Shown: positions 27,161-37,366 of the stretch, piece after piece | Layout of the letters: the number at the start of each line of letters is the position of its first letter | Position numbering within the stretch: position 1 is the stretch's first letter | Assembly (NCBI GenBank): GCA_021776615.1 | Contig: JAJFFO010000007.1 | Coordinates: forward strand, 186,001 to 250,000 | Direction: 5' to 3' | Source: Robiginitomaculum sp. | Lineage (GTDB): Bacteria; Pseudomonadota; Alphaproteobacteria; Caulobacterales; Maricaulaceae | DNA length: 64,000 nucleotides | Made by a program: the position numbers and the translations under genes | Notes under the pieces: generated by a model | Told to the model about the DNA's origin: nothing | Database searches by the model: none | Seen by the model: the letters and a program-made list of their open reading frames with translations, nothing else

Positions 27161-29501
27161 TTGTCTTTTTGCCAGTTGCTTTGGGCTTCTTTTTGGTCGC
27201 TTTTTTAGCCGAAGCCCGAGATGGGGCTTTGCGTTTTGGTTCTTCCGGAAACAGTGCGAAGCTCAGTTTTTTGTCGTCCTTTGGATCAATATCGACCTTG
27301 ACCAAACCACCATTTTTCAATTTACCAAACAAGATGGCTTCGGAAAGCGGCTTTTTAACGTGTTCCTGAATGGTACGCGCCAAAGGCCGGGCACCAAAAG
27401 CTTCATCATAGCCGCGTTTGCCCAACCATTCGCGCGCCGCATCGCTTAGCTCAAAGCTGATATTGCGTTCCTCAAGCTGGAACTCCAATTGCATCATGAA
27501 TTTCTCGACCACCTTGCCAATCGTATCGGCGCCGAGGGTGGCGAAACCAATCGTGGCATCCAGTCGGTTGCGAAACTCCGGGGCGAACAGACGCTTAATT
27601 GCCGCTTCATCCTCGCCATCGCGTTTGGCGCGGCCAAAACCGATAGCATTTTTAGCGGCATCGGCGGCGCCGGCATTGGTGGTCATAATCAAAATGACAT
27701 TGCGAAAATCAACCTTTTTGCCGTTGGAATCGGTCAGCGTGCCATTGTCCATCACTTGCAGAAGGATGTTAAACACATCGGCATGGGCTTTTTCGATTTC
27801 ATCGAGCAATAAAACGCAATGCGGATGTTGATCCACTTGCTGGGTCAGCAGGCCACCTTGATCAAAGCCAACATAGCCCGGCGGCGCGCCAATAAGGCGC
27901 GCAACACTGTGGCGTTCCAAATATTCGGACATATCAAAGCGCAAAAGCTCGACGCCCAGAACCGAGGAAAGCTGGCGCGCCACTTCGGTTTTGCCAACCC
28001 CGGTAGGGCCGGAAAACAGATAGCAGCCAATCGGCTTTAGCGGTTCGCGCAGGCCCGCACGGGCCATTTTTATCGCGGCCGCCACTTGGCCAATGGCCTT
28101 ATCCTGCCCAAACACCACCCGCGAAAGATCAGCTTCCAAACTCAGCAGGGCTTTTTCATCGGATTTGGACACCGACTTGGCCGGTATCCGCGCCATTTTG
28201 GCGATAATTTCTTCTATATCCTTGACACCAATGACTTTTTTGCGGCGCGAGGCGGGCATAAGCCGTTGCCTTGCCCCCACTTCATCAATCACATCAATGG
28301 CTTTATCGGGCAATTTGCGATCATTAATATGGCGCGAAGCCAAAGTCACCGCCGCTTTTATGGCATCGAGCGTATAGCGCACCTCATGGAATTTCTCAAA
28401 ATAGGGCTTTAGCCCCAACATGATTTTGACCGTGTCGTCCGGCGTTGGTTCTACCACGTCAATTTTTTGAAAGCGCCGCGCCAATGCCCGATCTTTTTCA
28501 AAATGCTGGCGGTGTTCTTTATAACTGGTCGAGCCCATACAGCGTAACGTGCCCGATTGCAGCGCCGGTTTTAGCAAATTGGAGGCATCCATAGCCCCGC
28601 CCGACGTTGCGCCAGCGCCAATCACGGTATGGATTTCGTCGATAAATAAAATCGCGCCTTCGGTTTCTTCAAGCTCTTTCACCACGGCTTTGAGGCGTTC
28701 TTCAAAATCGCCGCGATAGCGCGTGCCAGCCAAAAGTGCGCCCATGTCCAGCGAGAAAATGGTGTTGTCGCTCAAAATTTCCGGGGTTTCGCCTTCAACA
28801 ATTTTACGTGCCAGGCCTTCGGCAATGGCGGTTTTGCCAACGCCGGGATCGCCCACCAAAAGCGGGTTGTTTTTACGGCGGCGGCACAGCACCTGAATGC
28901 AACGCTCCACCTCGGCCTCGCGGCCAATCAGCGGATCAATATCGCCATTTCTGGCTTTTTCATTGAGGTCCACACAATAGTTTTGCAGCGCCGTTGGCTC
29001 TTTCGCCGCCTCCGGTTCATCGTCCTCTTCGTCAAACGGGCGGATCGGCACATCGTCCTGACCTTTGGGCAGGCCGTGGGAAAGATAGCGCACCACATCA
29101 AAGCGGGTGACATCCTGTTCGTGTAAAAAATATACCGCATGGCTTTCGCGCGCGGCAAACAATGCCACCAAAACATTAGCGCCAGATACGGTGTCGCGAC
29201 CGGCGGATTGTACATGGATAACCGCGCGTTGAATTACTTTTTGAAAACCGGCGGTCGGGCGCGATTCGCCGCCATGATCTTCGACCACCAGAGTCTGCAA
29301 ATCGTCCTCAAGATAATCCAGCACGCTTTCGCGCAAGGCCTCTACATTGGCCTCGCAGGATTTGAAAACTTCCACCGCATCTTCATCATCAATCAGCCCC
29401 AGCAGCAAATGCTCCAGCGTTACATATTCATGATCGCGCTCATTGGCGGCGACAACGGCACGGTGCAGGGCTTCTTCAAGGGCGGGTGTGAATGATGGCA
29501 A
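27147..29501 (-). CDS. clpA: ATP-dependent Clp protease ATPase subunit ClpA
   Basis: A 784-residue Hsp100 unfoldase: N-domain ([20 protein letters not shown], ClpS-binding) to about residue 145, D1 with Walker [15 protein letters not shown]2 with [13 protein letters not shown] and the ClpP-loop region, and a C-terminal Lys/Ala-rich tail of about 30 residues beyond the usual end. The start is TTG at 29501; no ATG is available in frame and AAAGGAG lies ten bases upstream. It partners with ClpP and is loaded by ClpS, whose gene is just upstream. Confidence 0.96.
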   Translation of the reverse strand: MPSFTPALEEALHRAVVAANERDHEYVTLEHLLLGLIDDEDAVEVFKSCEANVEALRESVLDYLEDDLQTLVVEDHGGESRPTAGFQKVIQRAVIHVQSAGRDTVSGANVLVALFAARESHAVYFLHEQDVTRFDVVRYLSHGLPKGQDDVPIRPFDEEDDEPEAAKEPTALQNYCVDLNEKARNGDIDPLIGREAEVERCIQVLCRRRKNNPLLVGDPGVGKTAIAEGLARKIVEGETPEILSDNTIFSLDMGALLAGTRYRGDFEERLKAVVKELEETEGAILFIDEIHTVIGAGATSGGAMDASNLLKPALQSGTLRCMGSTSYKEHRQHFEKDRALARRFQKIDVVEPTPDDTVKIMLGLKPYFEKFHEVRYTLDAIKAAVTLASRHINDRKLPDKAIDVIDEVGARQRLMPASRRKKVIGVKDIEEIIAKMARIPAKSVSKSDEKALLSLEADLSRVVFGQDKAIGQVAAAIKMARAGLREPLKPIGCYLFSGPTGVGKTEVARQLSSVLGVELLRFDMSEYLERHSVARLIGAPPGYVGFDQGGLLTQQVDQHPHCVLLLDEIEKAHADVFNILLQVMDNGTLTDSNGKKVDFRNVILIMTTNAGAADAAKNAIGFGRAKRDGEDEAAIKRLFAPEFRNRLDATIGFATLGADTIGKVVEKFMMQLEFQLEERNISFELSDAAREWLGKRGYDEAFGARPLARTIQEHVKKPLSEAILFGKLKNGGLVKVDIDPKDDKKLSFALFPEEPKRKAPSRASAKKATKKKPKATGKKTSAKT

Positions 29502-29516
29502 TGGATGTTTTCTCCT

Positions 29517-29900
29517 TTATGCTTTTTCCATAGTGCATTGCAGCGGGTGTTCCTGTTCGCGGGCAATGACTGCAACTTGGGCGACTTTGGTCTCGGCGAC
29601 CTCAAACGAATACACGCCGCAAACCCCAACGCCATTTTGATGGACATTGAGCATTACCGCCACGGCCTCGTCGCGCGATTTGTGGAAAATCCGTTCGAGC
29701 AAATCCACCACAAACTCCATCGGCGTGTAATCATCATTGAGCAACAATACCCGATACATGGAAGGGCGGCGGGTTTTGGCGCGGGTTTTCTCAACAACGC
29801 CGGTCTGCGGACCGTCATCATCATCATGCTTATCCGGGCGATTATTTTTGCGTTCGCTCAACTTACCAATCCACGGCTCACACAGGAATATTCCTGCCAT
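29517..29900 (-). CDS. clpS: ATP-dependent Clp protease adapter ClpS
   Basis: A ~127-residue ClpS adapter that delivers N-degron substrates to ClpAP. The core is clear: [20 protein letters not shown] (with the Asn-Asp-Asp of the N-end residue pocket), [19 protein letters not shown] and [18 protein letters not shown]. The N-terminal 45 residues are variable and rich in Asp, which is common. ATG 29900 has only a poor ribosome site; a TTG at 29858 (beginning LSERKNN) could be the true start. clpA begins 15 bases after the stop on the same strand. Confidence 0.93.
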   Translation of the reverse strand: MAGIFLCEPWIGKLSERKNNRPDKHDDDDGPQTGVVEKTRAKTRRPSMYRVLLLNDDYTPMEFVVDLLERIFHKSRDEAVAVMLNVHQNGVGVCGVYSFEVAETKVAQVAVIAREQEHPLQCTMEKA

Positions 29901-30021
29901 CCCTATAAAATAGGATTCTTAAGGTGAATGAAAAGAGTAAATGCTGGCATAAATGCGGCTAGTGTGTGAAAAAGTCGGATAATCACGCGAATATGATTGC
30001 TCCCGCCCCCTCAAAACCAAC

Positions 30022-30041
30022 GTTTAGCGATGTTTAGCGAT
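30022..30041. repeat. 10-bp tandem duplication at the end of korB
   Basis: GTTTAGCGAT occurs at 30022-30031 and again at 30032-30041. The second copy contains the korB stop codon (30034-30036, complement), so the copy just beyond it repeats the last codons and stop. Confidence 0.7.
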
Positions 30042-31089
30042 AGCGGTTTTGCAAATCCGCCAAACTTGCCGCCCCCGGACACAAACTCTCATAGGGCAAA
30101 GCGTTGAGCGGCGTGGCGGTCATTTTATTCATTGCCGCCATGTCTTTTTGGCTTTCATCCACATAAAGCAGCCCGGTTATGATCTCGCCTTTTGCCGCTC
30201 TTTTGGCCACTTGCGCATAGGCGGCGGCGCGGTCCTGCGGGTCATAATCCTTGTCGAGCTTGCGCAGCATAATCATGCCGCCATCGTGCAATTCGACCGG
30301 CACAGCTTCGCCGTCTTCGTAAGAAGTTTTAATATCATCGGCCATGGGCACATAGTCCGCATGCACCGCCGGATGATAATATTGAAACGTGTGCGCATAG
30401 CTCTTTGTCGAACCTTTATGATCATTAAAACTGACGCACGGCGAAACAATATCGATTAGCGCAAAACCATTATGCTTAAGCCCGGCTTTTATCAATGGCA
30501 CCAATTGCGCCCGGTCGCCGGAGAAGCCGCGAGCAACAAAGGTCGCGCCCAAAGACAAGCCCAATGACACCGGGTCAATCGGCGGCGAGAGGTTCTCCTC
30601 GCCCTTTTTGCTGCGGCTGCCAATGTCGGACGAGGCCGAAAACTGCCCTTTGGTCAGTCCATAAACACCATTGTTTTCGAGCACATAGAGCATGTTCACA
30701 TTGCGCCGAATAGCGTGGGCAAATTGCCCAAGACCAATGGAAAGCGAATCGCCATCGCCGCTGACGCCAATATAGGTCAGTTCGGTATTGGCCGCCGCCG
30801 CGCCGGTGGCCACCGAGGGCATGCGCCCATGCACGGTGTTATTGCCATGAGCTTCGCTCAGAAAATACGCGGTGGTTTTGGATGAGCAGCCAATGCCGCT
30901 GACCTTCACCGCGCGGTGTGGCTCGATGGAAAGCTCGAAAAAGGCTTTGGCCATGCACGCCGTGACGCTATCGTGCCCGCAACCGGCACACAGGGTCGAC
31001 ATCGCCCCCTCATAATCGCGCCGCGTCAGACCAAGCTTATTGCGTTTGGCGTTTTTTAAATTGATCGAAGGTTTGGCAAAGGAAGTCAT
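30034..31089 (-). CDS. korB: 2-oxoacid:acceptor oxidoreductase subunit beta (KorB-like)
   Basis: A 351-residue thiamine-diphosphate subunit. TPP/Mg signature GVSGDGDSLSIGLGQFAHA with NNGVYGLTKGQ; cysteines in CAGCGHD and GIGCSS for the 4Fe-4S cluster, plus SPCVSF. It lacks a fused ferredoxin domain, like mycobacterial-type KorB. With the alpha subunit it oxidises a 2-oxoacid (2-oxoglutarate is likeliest by family) to the acyl-CoA with electron transfer to ferredoxin or a related acceptor. It overlaps the alpha gene by four bases (ATGA), indicating one operon. Confidence 0.9.
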   Translation of the reverse strand: MTSFAKPSINLKNAKRNKLGLTRRDYEGAMSTLCAGCGHDSVTACMAKAFFELSIEPHRAVKVSGIGCSSKTTAYFLSEAHGNNTVHGRMPSVATGAAAANTELTYIGVSGDGDSLSIGLGQFAHAIRRNVNMLYVLENNGVYGLTKGQFSASSDIGSRSKKGEENLSPPIDPVSLGLSLGATFVARGFSGDRAQLVPLIKAGLKHNGFALIDIVSPCVSFNDHKGSTKSYAHTFQYYHPAVHADYVPMADDIKTSYEDGEAVPVELHDGGMIMLRKLDKDYDPQDRAAAYAQVAKRAAKGEIITGLLYVDESQKDMAAMNKMTATPLNALPYESLCPGAASLADLQNRYR

Positions 31090-32915
31090 GCGCTTTCCTC
31101 CTTCTGGCTGGCGGCATTGACGAGGGCGGATATCTCCCGATGGACAAAGTGCGAAGCCAAAGGCTCGCCGCTATAATGCAAAACCGGCACCAGTTTTTCG
31201 CGCGGTAATTCGGTTTCGAGCAATAATAACCCGCGCATTTGCGCATCGCGATTTTGCTCAATCACAAATACCTGCTCGTGGGCGTCAACAAATTGACTTA
31301 CCTCTTGGCTGAACGGAAAACTGCGTATGCGCATATAATCCACATGAATGCCCTCTTTGGCCATTTTTGCGCAGGCTTCCATCACCGCGCCGTCGGAACT
31401 GCCATAAGCGATAATGCCAAAGCGGGCTTTGCCCCCCTTGGCCGTGTGTGTGATGGGTGGCGGCAAATGTTCAGCCGCATTTTCCCATTTGCGCTTCAGC
31501 CGGTCCAAAACTTCTTGGTATTCGGCTTCATTTTCGGTGTATGCACCGTCAGCATTATGCCCGGAGCCACGGGTAAAATACGCGCCTTTCGGGTGGGTAC
31601 CCGGGATGGTGCGATAGGGAATGCCATCGCCATCAACATCGCGATACCGGTAAAACTTATCCATTTTTTCCAGATCAGCGGCGCTATAAACCTTGCCGCG
31701 ATCCGGGCGGCGAGCATCGTCCCATTCTAATTCATCAACCATCCAGTCATTCATGCCAATGTCGATGTCCGACAGCACGAAAACCGGCGTTTGATAGCGC
31801 TCGGCAATGTCAAACGCATCCACCGCAAGACTGAAACACTCGCCCGGATGCGCCGGAAACAGCAACATGTGGCGGGTATCGCCGTGGGAGGCATAGGCGC
31901 ACATTTGCACATCGCCCTGCTGGGTGCGGGTCGGCATGCCGGTGGACGGCCCAACCCGTTGCACGTCGAACAGTACCAGCGGCACTTCGGCATAATAGGC
32001 AAAGCCAATAAACTCGCTCATCAGCGAAATGCCCGGACCGGACGTGGGGGTAAAGGCGCGCGCGCCGTTCCAGCTGGCGCCGAGCACCATGCCAATGGCG
32101 GCCAATTCGTCTTCGGCCTGTATGATGCAATAATTATGTTCGCCGGTTTCCTTGTCGACGCGCAATTCCTCGCACCAGGCCTTGAACCCATCCATCAGCG
32201 AGGTGGAAGGGGTGATCGGATACCACGCGCCAACCGTCGCCCCGGCATAGACGCAGCCAAGCCCGGCGGCGGCATTGCCTTCAATCATAATCTTGCCCAC
32301 GGTTTTGTTCAGCTTCTCGACGCGAAAATCCAGCGGGCAGGCAAAGTTTGCTTTGGCATATTCATAGCCAAGCGATATCGCCTGCATATTCAAATCGATT
32401 AATTTTGGCTTGGCCGCGAACATTTCGCGGACCAGTTCGCGCACCACATCGGGGTCAATGTCCAACAATGCCGCCACCGTGCCGACATAGGCCATATTTT
32501 TCATCAATACGCGCGAACGGGCGGCGCTAAAGGCCTCATTGCACATTTGCGCAAACGGCACGCCCAATACGGTCACATCAGCACGCGACAAAACATGCTG
32601 GCGCGGCCAGGTTGAATCATACAACAAAATGCCGCCCGGGCTAAGTGCGGCAATGTCGCGCGCATAGGTGTTGGCATTCATGGCCACCATCATGTCGACG
32701 GTGCCAGAGCGGGCCATATGTCCCTCGCCGGTAACACGGATTTCGTACCAGGTTGGCAAGCCTTGAATGTTGGACGGGAACACGTTTTTGCCGACCACCG
32801 GCACGCCCATACGAAATATCGCCTTCATCAACAGACCATTGGCGCTCGATGAGCCGGTGCCGTTCACATTGGCCAGCTTGATGACGAAGTCATTAATGTC
32901 GGGACTAAAACTCAT
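31086..32915 (-). CDS. korA: 2-oxoacid:acceptor oxidoreductase subunit alpha (KorA-like, gamma-alpha fusion)
   Basis: A 609-residue subunit in which the gamma domain (about 1-190; KLANVNGTGSSSANGLLMKA with the glycine-rich start, NVFPSNIQGLPTWYEIRVT) is fused to the alpha (PYR) domain (from about residue 215; YPITPSTSLMDG, TPTSGPGISLMSEFIGFAYY, VQRVGPSTGMPTRTQQGD). The fused layout is that of the aerobe-associated 2-oxoglutarate:ferredoxin oxidoreductases. Four-base overlaps with both neighbours make this the middle gene of a three-gene operon. Substrate by family is 2-oxoglutarate or a related 2-oxoacid; not provable from sequence. Confidence 0.92.
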   Translation of the reverse strand: MSFSPDINDFVIKLANVNGTGSSSANGLLMKAIFRMGVPVVGKNVFPSNIQGLPTWYEIRVTGEGHMARSGTVDMMVAMNANTYARDIAALSPGGILLYDSTWPRQHVLSRADVTVLGVPFAQMCNEAFSAARSRVLMKNMAYVGTVAALLDIDPDVVRELVREMFAAKPKLIDLNMQAISLGYEYAKANFACPLDFRVEKLNKTVGKIMIEGNAAAGLGCVYAGATVGAWYPITPSTSLMDGFKAWCEELRVDKETGEHNYCIIQAEDELAAIGMVLGASWNGARAFTPTSGPGISLMSEFIGFAYYAEVPLVLFDVQRVGPSTGMPTRTQQGDVQMCAYASHGDTRHMLLFPAHPGECFSLAVDAFDIAERYQTPVFVLSDIDIGMNDWMVDELEWDDARRPDRGKVYSAADLEKMDKFYRYRDVDGDGIPYRTIPGTHPKGAYFTRGSGHNADGAYTENEAEYQEVLDRLKRKWENAAEHLPPPITHTAKGGKARFGIIAYGSSDGAVMEACAKMAKEGIHVDYMRIRSFPFSQEVSQFVDAHEQVFVIEQNRDAQMRGLLLLETELPREKLVPVLHYSGEPLASHFVHREISALVNAASQKEESA

Positions 32916-34738
32916 GAGGACGCTCCGGGCACCATGTCTTCAACATGATTGATTATAATTTCGGACTCCTGCATGTCCCACGCCGCGGTCGGGCAGCGCT
33001 CGGCACACAGCCCGCAATGCAAGCAAATGTTTTCGTCCTTAATCATCACCCGGCTGGTTAGCGGCAAGGCTGGCGAGACATATAAAGCCTGCTCGGTATT
33101 CGAGGCCGGGATTTCCAGCGCCTCGCGCAACACATTCTCGGCCGCCGGTTCGGTCATGGTCAGGCATTCGACCGGACAGATATCCACGCAGGCATCGCAT
33201 TCGGTACACAAAGGCGCGTTAAACACCGTCTGCATATCGCAATTAAGGCATCGCTCCACCTCGGTCGCCGCCTGTTCAGCCGTAAAGCCAAGCTCGACCT
33301 CGGTGCCCAAATCCTTGAACCGTTTGGCCAATTCCACATGCGGCATGATCCGCCGTTCAGCGGCGTCAAAGCTGTTGGAAAAGCTCCACTCAAACATCCC
33401 CATTTTGGTCGGCGCGAGCTTCACCCCATTGGGCAGGCGCGTGGTAACCAGTTTTTGCTGGCAATATTGGTGGATGGATATGGCCGCCTGATGGCCATGC
33501 TCGACCGCCCAGATAATGTTTTTCGGGCCAAACGCCGCATCGCCGCCAAAGAAGACTTCCTCCCTGGTCGACTGGAAGGTCACTTCATCGACCAATGGCA
33601 TATCCCATTTACCAAATTCCAGACCGGCATCGCGCTCTATCCATGGAAAAGCGTTATCCTGACCGATGGCCAGCACCACATCGTCGCATTCAATCACCAC
33701 TTCGCCGGTGACGGTCTGTTTGGTGATATTGCCTTTCTCGTCCAGCACGTATTCTAGCGTCTCGAACAACATGCCTTTGAGCACGCCATTATCGACGACA
33801 AATTCCTTGGGTGAATGATTGACAATAATTTCGACATTTTCAGCTTCGGCGTCTTCCAATTCCCATGCCGAGGCCTTGAAAAATGCCCGTGGCTTGCGTG
33901 CCATAACTTTCACATTATCGGCACCAAGGCGCAGCGACGTACGGCAGCAATCCATGGCCGTATTGCCAACACCAATAATCAGCACTTTTTTGCCAATGGC
34001 TTTGGTATGCTCGAAGGCTACCGATTCCAGCCAATCAATGCCGATGTGAATATTTTCGCTTTGATCGCGGCCCGGCAGATTAAGTTCCTTGCCCTTGGGC
34101 GCGCCAGTGCCAACGAAGACCGCGTCATAGCCTTCGTCGAGCAAGGCCTTCATGCTCGAAACCGGGCTGTTGAGTTTTAACTCGACGCCCATATCGAGAA
34201 TATAGCCCAATTCCTCGCTCAATACCTTTTCCGGCAAACGAAAAGCCGGGATATTGGTGCGCATCAGACCGCCGGGTTCGCCAAAGCGTTCAAATATGGT
34301 GCATTCATAACCAAACGGCGCAAGATCATTCGCCACAGTGAAGGAGGCTGGTCCGGCGCCAATAAGCGCAATGCGCTTGCCATTGGTCTTGGCCGGTTTT
34401 TTCGGCAGGCGGTCGGTAATGTCGTCCTTATGATCGGCGGCAACGCGCTTGAGGCGGCAAATGGCCACCGGCTCGTCCTCGACCCGATCGCGGCGGCAGG
34501 CAGGCTCGCACGGGCGATCGCACACCCGGCCCAATATCCCCGGAAACACATTGGATTGGCGGTTGAGCATATAAGCGTCGGAAAAACGCCCTTGCGCAAT
34601 CAGCCGGATATAACCGGGCACCGGCGTATGCGCCGGGCAAGCCCATTGGCAATCCACAACCTTATGAAAATAATCAGGCTCGGCCGTATCCGTTGGCGGT
34701 ACAGCATTTTGGTGTTTCCACCCGTCAGGAGCGTTCAT
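32912..34738 (-). CDS. GltD-like FAD/NAD(P)-binding oxidoreductase with extra ferredoxin domains
   Basis: A 608-residue protein with, in order: an N-terminal Fe-S domain of GltD type (Cys at about 30, 34, 73, 77 and 81), an FAD Rossmann site (ALIGAGPASFTVANDL), an NAD(P) Rossmann site (VLIIGVGNTAMDCCRTSLRLG), and a C-terminal pair of ferredoxin-like 4Fe-4S motifs (CTECDACVDICPVEC and CLHCGLCAERCP). This suits electron transfer between the KorAB ferredoxin-type chemistry and a pyridine nucleotide. ATG at 34738 has GGGG six bases upstream; the upstream GTG at 34759 is less likely. It is the first gene of the operon with korA and korB. Confidence 0.88.
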   Translation of the reverse strand: MNAPDGWKHQNAVPPTDTAEPDYFHKVVDCQWACPAHTPVPGYIRLIAQGRFSDAYMLNRQSNVFPGILGRVCDRPCEPACRRDRVEDEPVAICRLKRVAADHKDDITDRLPKKPAKTNGKRIALIGAGPASFTVANDLAPFGYECTIFERFGEPGGLMRTNIPAFRLPEKVLSEELGYILDMGVELKLNSPVSSMKALLDEGYDAVFVGTGAPKGKELNLPGRDQSENIHIGIDWLESVAFEHTKAIGKKVLIIGVGNTAMDCCRTSLRLGADNVKVMARKPRAFFKASAWELEDAEAENVEIIVNHSPKEFVVDNGVLKGMLFETLEYVLDEKGNITKQTVTGEVVIECDDVVLAIGQDNAFPWIERDAGLEFGKWDMPLVDEVTFQSTREEVFFGGDAAFGPKNIIWAVEHGHQAAISIHQYCQQKLVTTRLPNGVKLAPTKMGMFEWSFSNSFDAAERRIMPHVELAKRFKDLGTEVELGFTAEQAATEVERCLNCDMQTVFNAPLCTECDACVDICPVECLTMTEPAAENVLREALEIPASNTEQALYVSPALPLTSRVMIKDENICLHCGLCAERCPTAAWDMQESEIIINHVEDMVPGASS

Positions 34739-34892
34739 GTAATACCCCGGCGACAACACGTCGCTTACACAATCATCAGGGTCAAATCTTTATCGGCCAC
34801 GGCCACGAACCGCAAGTTATAATCTGACGCTTACCACCTTGCTCAATGCCGCGGACCTGCATAGCCTCGTGCTGTCAACGGAGCGCGCCATA

Positions 34893-35957
34893 ATGAGCCA
34901 GCAAAACCCGCCCCTCTCTCGCCGCCATGTTTTGGGGGCATTGCCGGTTTTGGCGGGTGCAGGTCTGGTGGCTTGTCAGCCCAAAACATTATTGCAGCAA
35001 ATGGCCAAGCACGAGGCCAAAAACAAGGATAACGCCATGTCCGAACCACAAAACGCGCAACCCCTCATCATCGCCCATCGCGGTGCGCCGGGTTATCTGC
35101 CCGAGCACACGGCGCAGGGCTATGATTTGGCCATTCGCATGGGGGCAGATTATATCGAGCCGGATCTGGTTTTTACCAAAGATGGGCATTTGATCGCCCG
35201 CCATGACCATTATCTGGGCACCACCACCGATGTGGCGACGCGCCCAGAATTTGCCAACCGCAAAACCATAAAAGACGGCCATGAGGGCGAAGAATGGTTT
35301 AGCGAGGATTTTACGTTAGCGGAGATAAAAACCTTGCGTGCGCGCCAAGCCATGGAAGCGCGCAGCCATGCCGCCGATGGTCAGTTTGAAATTCTCACCT
35401 TTGCCGAAGTGATTAAGATCGCCAAGGGGCGCACCTCAATGCAGGGCAATCCCGTTGGCATTTATCCGGAAACCAAATTGCCTTCGTATTTCAAATCTTT
35501 AGGTTATGATTTCGAGACGGAAGTTTTGCGTAGCCTGGCCGATGCGGGATGGGATCAGCCCGGCTCGCCAGTGTTTATTCAATCCTTCGAAGATGGCATT
35601 TTGCGATCAATGCGCGGCAAAACCGAACTAATGCTGGTTATGTTGCTGGAAAACGCGGACGGCGTAGATATGGATGCCATCGCAACCTACGCTAATGGCA
35701 TTGGCCCGTATAAAGGCTTGCTGGTCAATGAAGATGGCACCTCGTCAGGCTGGATTGAGGCCGCCCACAAGGCCGGTCTGAAAGTACACCCATGGACCTT
35801 CCGCTCCGATCAATTGCCAGAACATTTTGCCAATGCGCAAGCGGAATATGATTTCTTTTTCGATCTGGGTGTGGACGGATTATTTAGCGATTTTGCCAAT
35901 GATGCACGCGCCGCCATCTTGGCAAGGGCCGCACGATCTGGCACAAACTCGCTATGA
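34893..35957 (+). CDS. Glycerophosphodiester phosphodiesterase, exported lipoprotein
   Basis: A 354-residue GDPD-family enzyme that hydrolyses glycerophosphodiesters to glycerol 3-phosphate and an alcohol. Catalytic start IIAHRGAPGYLPEHTAQGYD with IEPDLVFTKDGHLIARHD gives the His-Arg and Glu-Asp metal site; the C-terminal LLVNEDG and PWTFRSDQL complete the barrel. The N-terminus reads SRRHVLGALPVLAGAGLVAC: a twin-arginine-like start followed by a lipobox, so it is likely a Tat- or Sec-exported lipoprotein. ATG at 34893 has GGAG nine bases upstream. Close to GlpQ in length and layout. Confidence 0.9.
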   Translation: MSQQNPPLSRRHVLGALPVLAGAGLVACQPKTLLQQMAKHEAKNKDNAMSEPQNAQPLIIAHRGAPGYLPEHTAQGYDLAIRMGADYIEPDLVFTKDGHLIARHDHYLGTTTDVATRPEFANRKTIKDGHEGEEWFSEDFTLAEIKTLRARQAMEARSHAADGQFEILTFAEVIKIAKGRTSMQGNPVGIYPETKLPSYFKSLGYDFETEVLRSLADAGWDQPGSPVFIQSFEDGILRSMRGKTELMLVMLLENADGVDMDAIATYANGIGPYKGLLVNEDGTSSGWIEAAHKAGLKVHPWTFRSDQLPEHFANAQAEYDFFFDLGVDGLFSDFANDARAAILARAARSGTNSL

Positions 35958-35963
35958 GTGAAC

Positions 35964-36395
35964 ATGGTTGACTTAGCATACGTTGTTATCCCATCGCTAT
36001 TGGCGATCGGCCTGATGGTGTTGGTAATCCGCGCCACCGGCTTGTCGCGGCCGATTGTGCTGGGCGACGATAATTTGGTTGCGCAATCCATTGATGAGCA
36101 TTTCGAGGGCGCGACCATTACCCGCTTGGTGCGCAGTGAAGACGGCAATGGCGCGTTAGTATACCTATCCGGCGGGCCATTTTTGGTGTTGGTGCGGACC
36201 CTGGGCGATCGGCTGGTGGTGCGCGCATTGGCGGCAAATGCGCTGAACTCCCTGACCGGCGAAGGCAATGCACTTACCATTGTGTTAAACGACTTCACCT
36301 GGCCGAAAATGCAGCTGCACTTTGTCGACGCGGCAGCGCGAGAAGCCGAACAAAAACAGATAAATAATGCTATTCAAGAGATAGCATATGCATAG
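35964..36395 (+). CDS. Small membrane-anchored protein of unknown function
   Basis: A 143-residue protein with one N-terminal membrane segment (YVVIPSLLAIGLMVLVI, residues 5-22) and a soluble remainder with alternating strands and a charged C-terminal helix (AAAREAEQKQINNAIQEI). No family is recognised. ATG 35964 is chosen over GTG 35958; the upstream GDPD stop is only six bases away, so both are likely co-transcribed. Cytoplasmic orientation of the soluble part is possible but not determined. Confidence 0.55.
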   Translation: MVDLAYVVIPSLLAIGLMVLVIRATGLSRPIVLGDDNLVAQSIDEHFEGATITRLVRSEDGNGALVYLSGGPFLVLVRTLGDRLVVRALAANALNSLTGEGNALTIVLNDFTWPKMQLHFVDAAAREAEQKQINNAIQEIAYA

Positions 36396-36436
36396 TCACC
36401 AGACATGGTCATTGCAGCGCAGACAGGAGGCAGTTC

Positions 36437-37363
36437 ATGCCTGAATTTTTGCAAAACACCAGCGTTACTACCCTCGCCGCGCCGTTTTTTGTATTGCTTA
36501 TTCTGGCCGAAATTGTGCTTATCCGGGTGCGCGGCAAAGGCGGGCAATATGAAAGTAAGGACGCCGCCACCAGCGTGTTTATGGGCCTTGGCAGCACGGT
36601 GGCCGATGCCGCCATTGGCTTTATTTCCGTGGGCGCTTTGGTTTTTGCCTATGGCTTTGCGCCGATCAAATTGCCAACAAACTGGCTCACCGGCATTACC
36701 TGTTTCGTTCTGGTTGATTTGGCGTATTATTTTGCCCACCGCTATTACCACCGTTCGCGTTGGGCGTGGGCAGCGCACGTTATTCACCATTCTTCGCAGC
36801 ACTATAATCTGACCACAGCGCTGCGCCAAACTTGGACCGGCCTGCTGACCGGAGCGTTTATATTGTATGTACCGCTGGTGCTGATGGGCTTTCACCCAGG
36901 CCTGATTGCCGTGTGTTACGGCTTCAATCTGATTTATCAATTCTGGTTCCACACCGAATTCATCGACAAATGCCCAAAATGGTTCGAGGCCGTGATGAAT
37001 ACGCCGTCGCACCACCGGGTGCACCATGCCAATAATCCGCGTTATCTGGACGCCAATTATGCCGGTGTGTTCATTGTTTGGGATAAAATGCTCGGCACTT
37101 TTGTCCCCGAGCGTAAAGACGACAAACCGCGCTATGGTCTGGTTAGCGACCTTGGCACCTTCAACCCGCTTCGCGTCGCCACCCACGAATATGCCGGCAT
37201 CATCAAAGACGCGGCGCAAAAAGGCTTAAGCCCGAAACAAAGGCTTTTTTATATCTTCGCGGAACCGGGCTGGTGCCATGATGAAAGTCGCAAATCATCG
37301 CGTCAAATCAAGGACGAATTTGTCGCCCGTCACCCGGAGCATAAGAGCGAACCGGGGCTTTAA
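36437..37363 (+). CDS. Sterol desaturase/fatty acid hydroxylase family protein
   Basis: A 308-residue membrane enzyme of the diiron fatty acid hydroxylase superfamily. The histidine boxes are complete: HRYYH (about residue 102), HVIHHS and HYNLTT next, then HHRVHH (about 192) with the following NPRYLDANYAGVFIVWD. Four membrane segments flank them. Superfamily members hydroxylate or desaturate sterols, fatty acids or carotenoids; the bacterial substrate here is unknown. An excellent Shine-Dalgarno (AGGAGG) precedes ATG 36437 by six bases. Confidence 0.9.
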   Translation: MPEFLQNTSVTTLAAPFFVLLILAEIVLIRVRGKGGQYESKDAATSVFMGLGSTVADAAIGFISVGALVFAYGFAPIKLPTNWLTGITCFVLVDLAYYFAHRYYHRSRWAWAAHVIHHSSQHYNLTTALRQTWTGLLTGAFILYVPLVLMGFHPGLIAVCYGFNLIYQFWFHTEFIDKCPKWFEAVMNTPSHHRVHHANNPRYLDANYAGVFIVWDKMLGTFVPERKDDKPRYGLVSDLGTFNPLRVATHEYAGIIKDAAQKGLSPKQRLFYIFAEPGWCHDESRKSSRQIKDEFVARHPEHKSEPGL

Positions 37364-37366
37364 GCC

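Noticed and set aside
31791-32402. 203-codon plus-strand frame inside korA
   Set aside because: Antisense to a conserved enzyme gene; no initiation signal and no known fold.
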